A DNA stretch of 64,000 nucleotides, from positions 67,121 through 131,120 of the forward strand of contig BCKT01000021.1 in assembly GCA_003116875.1 (NCBI GenBank), written 5' to 3'. Shown piece after piece: positions 15,201-25,075 of the stretch. The first letter of the stretch is position 1; each line of letters opens with the position of its first letter. Below the pieces are notes generated by a model. That model worked only from the letters and a program-made list of their open reading frames with translations, was not told where the DNA came from and did not search any database. This DNA is from Takashimella koratensis. Lineage: Eukaryota > Basidiomycota > Tremellomycetes > Trichosporonales > Tetragoniomycetaceae. The translations under genes were made by a program, and so were the position numbers.

Positions 15201-17123
15201 ATCTGCGGGGCTGGAAGAGGGAAGGGCAGTGGGAAGGCGGGCGGGAGAAGGTGGGGGTTGGACTTGAGAACAGGTGAGTGCCTGGACGAGGTAGTCGATG
15301 CTTTTCTTGTCCCACACGGTATCGGACAGGTCAATATACCGGAGTGATCGAGCCTGATGGTATCAGCATCGTTCGGCGTTGAAGCAGATTCGAGCCGACC
15401 TTTTCACCTCACAGCCTCACTGCCCAAGTCCTATGCGCCAACGATCCACTCACCCGCTTGAGGAAGACGGCCAGCAACCTCCACCCAGTCGTCTTAATCT
15501 TCCTATTCCCTGCCAAACTAAGCGTTGGCAGTGTCCCACTGACCAACAACCCATGCAATACAGGTTTCAACGCATCATCACTCTCGATCGCACCGTTCTC
15601 TATCCGTAGATCAGATAGCGCCCACTCTGCACACAGGACATCGGCGAGCGCTTCGGACGCGTGGCGGTTGAGCGGGGTGTCGAGGAGGGACGGGGAAGGG
15701 TGGGAGAGAGGGATCGTGATTGGTAACATAGGATCGGCGAGGATGAGGTGGATATGACGAGCGCGAGGTGGGTTCGGTAGGGCCTACGTGTAGGTGTTAG
15801 CAGAGAGATCGAAACGTCTGAAGTGAAATAGGAGGCCCACCTCGAGAGACTTGACAATCCCGGGACGAGGACGCTCTTCTCGCCCCCGACATGCGCTCTC
15901 GTATAGCGCGACCAACCGCTGCGGCGTCCAGTACCCGGGTCCTCTCGCGGTCGACAAGAGTGTCCGGTGCGTGGACTCGATCTAAAAGTATCAGCATGAG
16001 CTCAGGCAAGGCCTAACACGGACAACGCCACCTGCCCCTCCCCGGGAGGCCTTGTTATGAGACTCCAACCCCGCGTACTCACTCGTTGCCTGTCCTCGTT
16101 GACCTTGGCGCTCCACGGTTCGCCATGACTGCTGATTGGGTAGGTGATACTGAGCGTGGGGAGGACGAAGGTTGCTCGTTTCAGTGGCTGCTTCTGCCTG
16201 CTCTTCTCCGACATTGGCAACGACGGGGTCGGACTATCTTCTCTACCCCGTGGTGGGGTTGAGGGACCCGCATTCGCTATTCCTGCCCAGGACGATAACA
16301 TCCCTGAAGCTCCAGAGGTCCCGCTACTGGGTCCCGCTGTAGGTCCGGCCCCACTGGCATTAGCCACGAGCCGACTGAGTCCGAATCCGATCCTTCCAGA
16401 CAACGCATTGAGCGTTCCCACTGCCCCGCTGGGTCCTTCCTGCCTGCTAGACAACCCTCCAGCTGCACCTCCTCCAGATACGCTAGGACCGGCGGCGACC
16501 GATTCCTCCCCGGTATCGAACAGACTCTTTGCACCTCCTCCAACGGCATTGACAGACCCAACGACCATATCCCGCAGCCTGTTCCCGAGCGTAGGTTTCG
16601 CCGGCGGTGGTGGAGGCTTGAGAATACCTTTTGTTGGTGGCTTAGGTCGCCGTGGACCGGGGCCAAGAGAGATGAGCGGGGCAGAGGGTGCGGAAGGGGT
16701 GGTTGTGGATGTGAATGCTGAGGAGGCTGGGTCTAAGGCCATGGTGACTTCTTGCGTGGGTGCCTCGGGGGAAACCGATGTTGGTTGAAGTGGCTCTGAT
16801 GGACTGCGTTCGGGTTGAGCAACGGTTGGAGGATCTTGCGCGTCCTCGTCGATGGCCTTGGCCGTCTCCAGATTTGCAGCTGGTGGGTCGTGTGCCTCTG
16901 AGCCTGGGGCGGTGGGGGTGGACGAGGTGAGCGGGGCGGCAGAGTCTAATGTTTCAGCTGCGACGGGTTCCTCCGCAGTCTGTGCAAGGGCGGGTTCGGT
17001 GGCAGCGGGGACGGGGACGGGGACGGGGTCGACGGTGACGATGACGGGGGCAAGGGTGTTGGTAGGGGTGTCGGCTGCAGTGACTTGGGGTTGTCCCGCT
17101 TGCTCTGTTGGACTGTCTGCCAT
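12276..17123 (-). CDS. Large leucine-rich-repeat protein, PPP1R37/Mhp1-like
   Basis: The ATG at 17123 (ACCATGG context read on the minus strand) opens a long disordered Pro/Ala/Thr/Glu-rich N-terminus. It contains KGILKPPPPPAKP and, near the end of exon 1, KRATFVLPTLSITYP, a segment resembling an RVxF-type protein phosphatase 1 docking site. The middle exons carry RNI-type leucine-rich repeats: LLTLDLKGNEIKQGVGYIA, LKVLNLSDNKIEPAGLAVL, LETLDLGSNPCSGPSL, LKRLFLSDTNLTTEGAIAL and LLHLDLTGNTMIDKAGI. The C-terminal third is Gln/Ala/Glu low complexity with an AEAEAEAKAEADAEA run. The final exon ends EGEEVVVE at 12276 after a short intron. Fungal relatives are annotated as LRR proteins related to PP1 regulatory subunit 37 or to cell-wall protein Mhp1. 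The regulatory role is inferred from family only. The gene is divergent from HSF1. Confidence 0.8.
12598..12662 (-). repeat. In-frame Ala/Glu codon repeat in the LRR gene
   Basis: A degenerate 6-nt repeat (GAGGCA/GCAGAG on the coding strand) encodes alternating Ala and acidic residues. It is a candidate length-variable site between strains, inside the disordered C-terminal third. Confidence 0.6.
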
Positions 17124-17680
17124 GGTGACAGCGAGACGGTAAGGGATGTGGTTGAGGGAGAGTTGTGTGTGTGTGAGGTGAGGTTGTGTGTGTGAGGTTG
17201 TGTGTGTGTGTGTGTGTATATGCTGGCTGGTGACAAGCATTCTGCCGGTCAGTCGCGGTTCCCAGCCTGCGCGCCTACTTTCACTGCCGCAAGGTTGGCA
17301 AATCCCCGCGTGTGCCTATGTCTGCACTAGTTTGATAGGCTCCCCGGCCACGTGGTCTTGGCTCCCATATTTTTTCCTTGTTCCGACTTTGATCTCATCC
17401 ACGTATCCTATCCTCTCCTATCTTGCTACCCACCAACCATCCACATCTAGTCAAGTCACCCATCTTCGAGCTCATCGCAACCCCGTCACTACCCTCTGAT
17501 ACCCGCCGACCCCCGCCCCTCGCCTTCCCCTCCCCTTTGAACCCCGCCGCTGCGTCGCTTCGGTCGCACCCAGTCGCTCAAAGGAGAGACCCTGACCGAC
17601 TCACCGACCGACCTCTGGCCCTTCTTCCCTCCTTCACATCCACTCTGATCAAACACACTCTTCTCCCATACCCCAGCAGG
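17124..17680. promoter_or_regulatory. Divergent promoter of the LRR gene and HSF1
   Basis: The LRR side starts with interrupted (GT)n tracts at 17165-17218. A perfect CCACGTGG palindrome (17348-17355) suggests a bHLH factor site. On the HSF1 side several CCCCT motifs lie around 17510-17540, resembling stress-response elements. CT-rich sequence then runs up to the HSF1 ATG. Confidence 0.5.
17165..17218. repeat. Interrupted (GT)n microsatellite in the LRR gene leader
   Basis: Runs of GTGTGTGTG are separated by AGGT units, 40-95 nt upstream of the LRR protein ATG. The reading frame is open through this repeat on the minus strand, but the better-context ATG is downstream of it. Confidence 0.85.
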
Positions 17681-19873
17681 ATGACCACCAACCTCAACGC
17701 TGTTGCGGGGCCGAGCCGCATCGACCTTGGCGATGACCTTGACGAGGTCGAAGCCAAGCCCGTCGTCCCCAAGGAAAACGAGGGCGCAGGCGTTTCCCTC
17801 GGTGGCCTCAAGGTCGACGAGAACGGCGATGTCGTCAAGGTCCCTGCCTTTCTCAACAAATTATACAGGTGAGATCTTCATCAACTGTCTTTGGCTAACA
17901 GATAGCATGGTTTGCGACCCCGACACATCCGAATTGATCTACTGGTCAGACTCGGGAGACTCGTTCTTTGGTAAGTCTTGCGAGCATTTGATCCTTGTCT
18001 CACGCTCTCAGTGCCCAACCACGAACGATTCGGGAAGGAACTCCTACCGCGTTACTTCAAGCACTCCAACTTTTCCAGTTTCGTGCGACAGCTCAACATG
18101 TACGGATTCCGTAAGTCTGCGCCCATGAGCATCAAGACTGACCGATTCAGACAAAGTGCCCCACTTGCAATCCGGTGTACTCAAAAACGACGCCCCTTCG
18201 GAACTGTGGGAATTCGTTAGCCCCTTGTTCAAGCGGGGCCAGCCCGAGCTTCTTGCCCGCGTGACGAGGAAGAACAACCGCCCCAACGCCCCGGAAGGCG
18301 CTACCGCCCAGCCTGCTACTTCTCGCCCCGGTGGCCCCCACACTGTTCACCTCTTGACCGACGGCACCATCGAGGGCGAGGCCAGCTCCTCCCTCGTCGG
18401 ACCCCAGGGTCAACTCATCGACCTCGTCGCTATCCAATCCGGGATCAACGCCATCCGTCAGACCCAAGCAGCCATCGGCGCCGACCTCAAAGCCCTCCAG
18501 TCGTCCAACGAGCATCTATGGCGCGAGGCCCTCGAGTCGAGAGAGAGGCAGCAGAAGCATGAAGAGACAATTGACTTGATCGTCTCCTTCCTCGAGAGGC
18601 TGTTCGGTACGGAAGGTGAAGGTCTGAAGGGTTTGAAAGAGGCGATGCGACGAGGTGGGCTCGCCAGCGCGAGGTCGAGAGAAGATAGCGGTTCAGAGGA
18701 CTCAGTGAACAAGAAGCGCCGAAGGATGGGGCTGGACCGAATGATCAGTGATGGTCGACCAGAGCCGCAGGGGCAGAAATGGGACAACGGGAGGCTCGTC
18801 GAGATCAACAGTGGTGAGTGATCCTTTCGCCCAAACACTGGGCACTTCAGACCTGTGCAAACTAACCGCGTACAGGGCCATCTTCAGCACGAATTGAACC
18901 TTACAACCCGTCCATGTCTCGATCGTCCTCTGCAACCGTCGACCCGGCCTCCTCAACCTCGGCACGATTCACTACCCTGCCGACTGAGATCGAGGAGGAG
19001 ATTTCCCCAGCCACGTCCAAAGTGCCCAACTACACTCCTGGCCAAGAGCAGACGCTCCATCACGGTGGCCTGTCCCCTTTGTCCGATATCGAACCGCTGC
19101 GGGCCAACGATACGAACGCTCTCGCGCCATACGGCTATACAGGACCGTTGAACGGGAACGCCCCGGCGGACAACGTCCCCAACTACGACAATGCCCCGGC
19201 CGTGTCTACGGATATGATGGGCCAAAGCGGTCAAAATTACGACCCGTCTTTGCTGCAGACGACGATCGGCTCGCTTCTCCAATCTCCGACCACCGCACAA
19301 ATGTTTCTCAACACGCTCAACTCGTCGTCCCAAGGCCAGGCGTTGCAGACCCCGACCAAAGCGAACAATGCGCCCAACGACGGAATGCTTGGCGCCAACA
19401 ACCCGGCCGCGGCTCCTCCCGCCCAGTTCCAATTCAACAACACTGATTTCGCCAACGATCCTACCCTCGCCTTGTTCTCGCCATTGCCCAACTACAATGC
19501 GCTGCAGAACAACACCAACGACTTGATTGGCGCGTACCAAAAGGCTCAGAGCGTGAACAACGATATGGATTCGATCCAGCAGAGCATTGACCAGCTCGTA
19601 CAGTCCATGGGGCTTCAGCTGCCAAAGAAGGACGCAGGACCCATGTTCAATGTCCCCGGTGTCGACGGTGTGGGGAACGGTTTCAACCCCAACGCCTACC
19701 CACCTGGAACGAGTGCGCCGAACACCGCCAGTGGTCTCGCTACAGGTGTGCCCAGTACCGCGACGACCGAATCCATGGGCCATGACGGAACGTTTGATGA
19801 TTCTGAATTCGACGTCAACGAGTTCCTAGATTCTCTTGCAAAGAACGATGATGAAGGTGGTCATGCCGTGTGA
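17681..19873 (+). CDS. HSF1: Heat shock transcription factor
   Basis: This nuclear activator binds nGAAn repeats and controls chaperone genes. Five exons (17681-17868, 17906-17970, 18012-18110, 18151-18813, 18876-19873) give 670 residues. The winged-helix DNA-binding domain begins [18 protein letters not shown] (residue about 58) and continues with the recognition helix [16 protein letters not shown], then [10 protein letters not shown] trimerisation coiled coil follows ([19 protein letters not shown] to [15 protein letters not shown]). Next comes a basic stretch NKKRRRMG that could be a nuclear localisation signal. The C-terminal half is Asn/Gln/Pro-rich with acidic [14 protein letters not shown] near the end, a likely activation region. 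Three short introns split the DNA-binding domain. Family assignment is firm; orthology to HSF1 rather than a paralogue is very likely. Confidence 0.95.
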
Positions 19874-20055
19874 ACGAAGGAATGTGATTATATGCATGTA
19901 CGCGATAGATTTGTTTGCAGGGGTTGTAGTATATGTTTGTAGCTTGCTGTAGTAGAGACATGTCAAATTCGCCTCGTAGATTTTCGATTTGACGTCACTT
20001 GTCACTTTCTCTCCGCCTTTCAACTCACCATCCAGCTCATCACCTTCATCTCACC

Positions 20056-20763
20056 ATGGCAGCTCGAAGCATCCACTCTCTTCGCTACGCTCTCTCATTC
20101 TCCCTCTTCACTGTCCCATCCTCCTCGCGGTCATTCACCACCCAATCCACCAGCTCCAAATGGCTCCTGCGCAATCCGTCTCCCTCGGCTCCTCGCGAGT
20201 GCCCGACCCCACTGATCCTCGTGCGCGCTCCGTCCATATCCTCTCCCTCCGACGAGAGCTACGCTTCCTGGGCCGGGATGTTCGCCGAGAAGGGATACAC
20301 GACCGTCGAAGCGGACATTGATGGTCCCTCTATGATCGCCATGGTTGGTTCCCTCGCTAGCCAAATCCGACTCCTCGCTATCCCCTTCCCTCCGGTCCTG
20401 ATCGCCTCGGGACCCGCGTGCCTCCTCACTCAGGCATACATCTCCGACCACCCAGCATCCGCACTCGTCCTCGTCTCTCCCCCAGCAGACGACGTCAAGC
20501 TTGAAGGGATCGACACACCGAAGCTCACATACGAACCGACGTTCCCGATCCTGCTTGTTGGCGAGAAAGGAAAGGTCGGGCAGTTGGAGAAGAGCAGGGT
20601 GGGGAGCGCGGCAGTCAAGGGTGTAGGCAGAGGAGGGAAGGGAGTCACGATTCAGGAGATGGAAGGAGGCGAAAGGAGTGAAGCTACGAGAAATGTAAGT
20701 AGACGTTGAGGATGGAGCTGACGATAGAACGTGGAACGGTGGTTAGATCGGTGCGGTTTCTGA
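20056..20763 (+). CDS. Small alpha/beta-hydrolase-like protein, probably mitochondrial
   Basis: The ATG in CACCATGG at 20056 begins MAARSIHSLRYALSFSLF, an Arg/Ser-rich amphipathic leader that looks like a mitochondrial targeting sequence. The rest reads as a short alpha/beta fold: PTPLILVRAP, a FAEKGYTTVEADIDG segment, then PVLIASGPACLLTQAYI and ALVLVSPP. The expected nucleophile elbow GxSxG is replaced by SGPAC, so a classical Ser hydrolase is doubtful. A 33-nt intron (20695-20727) precedes the last exon, which ends NVERWLDRCGF. It is conserved-looking but I cannot name a function. It lies 180 nt downstream of HSF1 on the same strand. Confidence 0.7.
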
Positions 20764-20930
20764 TTAGGTTGCATAGAGTGATTAAGACGAAATCTATATA
20801 TCATGTATATCGCATTGCGGTAGTCAACGTCGGTTGTCGCTGCGCGCTCTTCTGCTGCTCTTCGACTACTTCTCGATTCCACCGTGTCGGTCGCCCAGGA
20901 GTACATGGTGCAAGGTTATTCAGTCCATGT

Positions 20931-23263
20931 TCACGCGACCACACCATCTGCCTGCTCGATCTGGTCATCGTGTACCGCCTTGGGGCTACGGGCGCGCAAC
21001 CATGGCCCCGCCTTGTAGAGGATAAACGGGATCGGGATGAACAGTACCGACAAACACCCTAGAAGCGTGTTCCCCCAGTCAACGCCGAGGTTTCCGAACA
21101 ACGGGTTGGCGACAAGGGGCATTCCCGCACCCATCATGGATCGGACAAAGTCGTTGGACGCGAGGACGCTAGCAGCGTACTTGGGGTACGCTGGGGGTTA
21201 GTACGGATAGATCGGTTGGCTTACCGTGAGGGAGATAGGTCCTGCGTTGTGTTAGCGGGTCGACTTGGCAAAGGGGAGAAGACTCACAGGAAAGGCATAA
21301 ACATCCATGTCGCGCCGACGCCGAAGAAAGAGGACGCGATGACGGGGCAAATCCAGTGAGTTCGATTCGATGTCCACGCAAACCAGAACAGACAGATCTG
21401 AGTGTTAGATGATGAATTCTTGCTTGACTTACTGGGAAGCAGAACGCCCCAGCCATAGCCATAGGGAGTCGGGTCTCTGGCGCGAGTTTACCCCCCGATT
21501 GCATGTACTTTTCCTCGAAGAAGAACCTGGCGTCAGCGGGGTATTGTACGCGACGTACCTGTTCCAAAGGCAGAAACCGGTGTAGCTGACAATGGCACCG
21601 ACAAGGAGCGCGAGGAAGGGTAGCGACGACACCCCTGTGGTCCAACCGTATCCCTCTATTGATCAGCTCCTACCCTCTTTCGCACTCACCAGTGTAAACC
21701 AGTGGGAACGACTCAAAGTAACTGTACAGAATCGCATAGACCAATCCGATGTACACGTCGATAGCGAGAATGATCGGTTCAGTAAAAGTCATGGTGAATG
21801 GTCGAACGAGAGTCATGAGCGCGATATCTTTGCCTGTCATATTGGCGGAAACGATCTCGCCTTCGGATCGAAGAGCGTCGTTGCCTGTGAGCTTGCGGAG
21901 CCGACGAGCTCGGCGGACAAGGATGTTCTGGGACGACGTCTGGGTGTTAGTGGTGCTAATGGCGGGGACGTACCTCGGGAAGAGTGAAAGTAAGGAGGGC
22001 GAGGGAAAATCCAGAGAGCCAGAGCATCTCCCAGAACGCCCAACGCCAGCCATTGTTCTCGACCGCCTAGGGGGGTTAGTGGTTGTTAAAGACAGGATGC
22101 TTACGAAACCAGAGACGATCGGGGCGATCGCGGGTCCAGATGCAGCGGAGAGACCGTACAGACCCATAGCGTAGGGCAGCTTGTGAGGAGCGAAGACGTC
22201 GGCGAGACTTGCACCTGGTTTCATCAGCTCAGCATTGTCTTCTATCCCTCGTAGACCCCGACTCACCGCCAGTGGCAAGAGGCGGCGATCCGATGAACCC
22301 AGCTCTGAGGATCAGCTCTACTCCAAGCTTGTTACTCACAAGAACCGCAAGATTGCAAAACCGGCAAAGTTGGTCACTAGAGCTGTTGGGACTTGGAGGA
22401 TACAGAACAGCGCCAGAGTGATGATGTATGGGGCGGTTCGACCGATCTGCGGGATCTCTGTGATCGGGGACAAGAAGAGCGGTCCGATTCCGTACCCCAC
22501 GACGAACTGACTCTCAGCGAAAGTTCAATGAGGAGTTGTAGACTCTGAAGATACTCACTAGAGACAGGCCAAGAGTGACGGTCACTTGGCCAAGACCAAA
22601 GTACGCGACTGCCTCCTCGATCGCGGGTGAGTAGATACTCGAGCCCATGTAAACCGACGTCGTGATGAGCATGATACAGAATGTCGTCCAACACTTCTTC
22701 ACGATCCCCCTTTGGCTCGAATCAGCCAAAGCCAAGTACCGACATGCACGACATGGCAGCAGCGGGGAGAGTCCGAATCACTGGACGTACCAGTTCTGAG
22801 GGTTCTCCGGGTCGTCGGGCCCATACCACGTCACGAGGTTAGGATCGTCGTCGTTCTCCTCTCGCCTTTCTTCATCGCGCACGAGGTCCTCTTCCAGCTC
22901 GCCTTCGACGATCGTAGCGTCCGACGACCCGCTCGATCGGCGAGTGGGATCGGTCCCAGCACCAGCTGTGATGGGTTTGGTCCCCTCCTTGGTTGGAGCT
23001 GCTGCTCCTGTTCGAGGCTTCTCATTCGAGGTGGCGACTTCAGGTCGCTGTTTGGTAGTTGAGTTGGCCGCAGTTCGAGGGGAACCACTCTTCAGTTTGT
23101 ATCGATCGGGAAGGACAAAGTCGGGTCGTTCCTCTGGATACGAGAGGAGTTTACCACGAGACAAGTGGTATACGATTTGCCCGGCAAACTGTGCCCAATG
23201 TCAACTGGGTCCTTGAACCTTGCTCAGTCTACTACCCACTGATTCCTTGAATGTGTCGATCAT
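20931..23263 (-). CDS. MFS transporter, DHA1 type
   Basis: The best start is the ATG at 23263 in a tiny first exon (MIDTFKES). After a short intron it continues FAGQIVYHLSRGKLLSYPEE, the usual head of fungal DHA1 transporters. A long Ser/Thr/Glu-rich cytosolic segment follows, and then the family motif WYGPDDPENPQNW. Helices read in order include SVYMGSSIYSPAIEEAV, GFIGSPPLATGGASLADVF, MGLYGLSAASGPAIAPIVSGF and the last helix near LFIPIPFILYKAGPWLRAR. It ends at 20931. There are about nine introns. It belongs to the same broad drug/polyamine exporter group as the gene at 183, although the soluble regions differ strongly. It is divergent from the HTD2-like gene. Confidence 0.85.
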
Positions 23264-23919
23264 CCCGCTTTGGTACTCTCTTGAAGATCTGTAGGTTCGA
23301 CATCCTTGTTTGTCACCGTCTGATTATATACATGTCATCTAACGATTGCCAAGACGGCATTTGCGTCACAGTGTCGGTCACGACGCGATCTTTCACCGAT
23401 CGGGGGCTCACCGACCTCACTGCCGTGTACTTGGTAGCTCGTTGGCTTGTCCACGTCGGTGACGCCAGCGCTCCACCGAAGCGTCGGAGGTGCAGGGTTG
23501 ATGAGGCCTACAGAACCTGCCACTTGCCCCTATCGAGGTTCCAGATCGAGAGTTGGGATCGACCGAAATTCTTTGATTTTTTCCTGATTCCAGACTTTGA
23601 ACTATGACGTTGGAGCGGAAGACGTCAGCGCCACGCGATCGCCACGTTGGTCGGGACATCTTCGGTGGGAAATTGAATAAGCATCCCTATCTCCGAGCGA
23701 GATCGGTCGACTAAAGACTCGGTGGGATAAGCACGACCGAGCGATGTGGAGGGGCTCTCGGTCGTGATTGAAAGCATAGGGTATCGTATACGTTGGACCT
23801 AGACGAGCAGGTGTTGCTACCAGGAGCCTTAGAGCAAAGCCTGTGATCACGTGGACCGGATAAAGGACCTCCACCTCAACCACCTCCACAATGTTTGTTT
23901 GACCACTTCCAACCAGGTC
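23264..23919. promoter_or_regulatory. Divergent promoter with repeated CCGAG/CTCGG elements
   Basis: The 656-nt region holds two partial tandem copies of TCGGTGGGA..ATAAGCA..CCGAGCGA (23662-23700 and 23719-23744). It also has a perfect 10-bp inverted repeat (23732-23741 / 23757-23766) and TCACGTGG at 23847-23854. CT-rich sequence leads into the + strand ATG. No convincing gene is present. Confidence 0.55.
23732..23766. promoter_or_regulatory. Inverted repeat CACGACCGAG-N15-CTCGGTCGTG
   Basis: Two perfect 10-nt arms are separated by 15 nt. The core is CCGAG-N15-CTCGG, the same geometry as the element at 27021-27045. Paired CCG/CGG half-sites are the usual target of dimeric Zn2Cys6 factors. 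Confidence 0.6.
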
Positions 23920-24984
23920 ATGGACCGATCTCACCTCGTTAGCAGGCAGCTCCTTCGCCTGAGACGCATCAGGGCTCTCCGTCGTCCACTCTTATCCCGT
24001 CCATCATCCTCCTCCTCCATCGCCGCATGGATCACCGAGATCACACAGCGACCACCAACGACTTCGACCGACTTTCTCGACCCTGCTTCGGCAAAGCACC
24101 TAATCCGTACCCTACCTACCCGCCAAGCGCAGCGTGGTTCAAGCCAAGCAGAAGCCACCACTTTGCCCCGAGGCCATCACTTGATTTATTTCCAGCCTCA
24201 GACGTGGTTCTCCGACCTTGGACCCGATGGATCGTCCACCGTGAGTCCTGGCTCCTCCACCCGCTTGACCAATGGTAGTGCCTTCGCTGATCTTGGCAGG
24301 AGTACAACGCGCCACATCCTTACACCCGACGGATGTGGGCAGGAGGGTCGATAGAGTGGCCAAGCACTGCTCCCCCGCTGAATATCGGATCTCGGGTCAC
24401 TGAATCAGTCAGCGTGCCAGGGGCAGAGGTGAAAAAGGACATGATGTTCATCCACCAACAGCGCGACCTTTTTGCCTCGGGGCAAGACGTAGTGACCGGC
24501 CATTACTCTGTGCGCGAGGTCCGTACACATGTCTTCCGGCCAGACGTAGCCGTCAAGACCTCCTCTTCCAACCCTAGACCAATCGGCAAGTTCCTCCTCC
24601 GGGTGTTCACTAATACCAGCTGCCCTTCCCTCTCCCGACGTTACATTTACCTACACGCCCACCTCGCCGCTTTTATTCCGATACTCGGCGCTGACCTTCA
24701 ACGGGCACAAAATCCACTACGACCTTTCTTGGACCCGAAAAGTCGAGGGCCACCCAGATCTCGTCGTACATGGTCCCCTGACCGCGACACTTTTGATCGA
24801 GATCGCCGAGAACGCCGCAGTGGCCAAAGGAGGCCACATAGTGAAGTTTGAGTATAGAGCTGTGGCGCCGATGTATGTCGATAGAGAGGTGAAGATGGGC
24901 GCAAAGTGGGAGGACGGGAGGTTGAAGTTGTGGGCGGAACAAGAGGGTCGAGTTGGGATGACAGCGACAGCGGCGGTGGGGTGA
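23920..24984 (+). CDS. Mitochondrial HTD2-type hydratase (hot-dog fold; 3-hydroxyacyl-thioester dehydratase / mesaconyl-C4-CoA hydratase-like)
   Basis: The ATG at 23920 begins an Arg/Ser/Leu-rich leader (MDRSHLVSRQLLRLRRIRAL) typical of mitochondrial import. The first domain has LIYFQPQTWFSDLGPDGS and RRMWAGGSIEWP. The second hot-dog unit has the hydratase signature FRYSALTFNGHKIHYD, then VVHGPLTATLLIEIAE, and ends at TATAAVG. This matches fungal proteins related to mitochondrial HTD2 of fatty-acid synthesis and to bacterial mesaconyl-CoA hydratases, so which thioester it hydrates is open. Exon 1 ends at a GTGAGT donor near 24240. The second intron, 24586-24619, is GC-AG and only 34 nt. The gene is convergent with the sugar porter, 91 nt apart. 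Confidence 0.85.
24586..24619 (+). other. 34-nt GC-AG intron
   Basis: The donor GCAAGT is the consensus for non-canonical GC introns, with CACTAAT as a likely branch site and ACCAG as the end. Only this removal joins the reading frame of PRPI to AALPSPDVTFTYTP and on into the hot-dog signature. Confidence 0.7.
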
Positions 24985-25075
24985 GTTGGAACGTGCGTTG
25001 TTGTGGACCCAATGATCATATCACACAAGCTGCATGAAAGACGATATGACGATACCCCCACAGCATCGACCTCAT

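Noticed and set aside
16144..16788. 214-codon plus-strand frame opposite the LRR gene head
   Set aside because: It is the antisense of a Pro/Ala-rich exon; no domain or start context supports it.
23280..23300. GGTTCGACATCC resembling a tRNA B box
   Set aside because: No matching A box, acceptor stem or anticodon loop could be folded around it.
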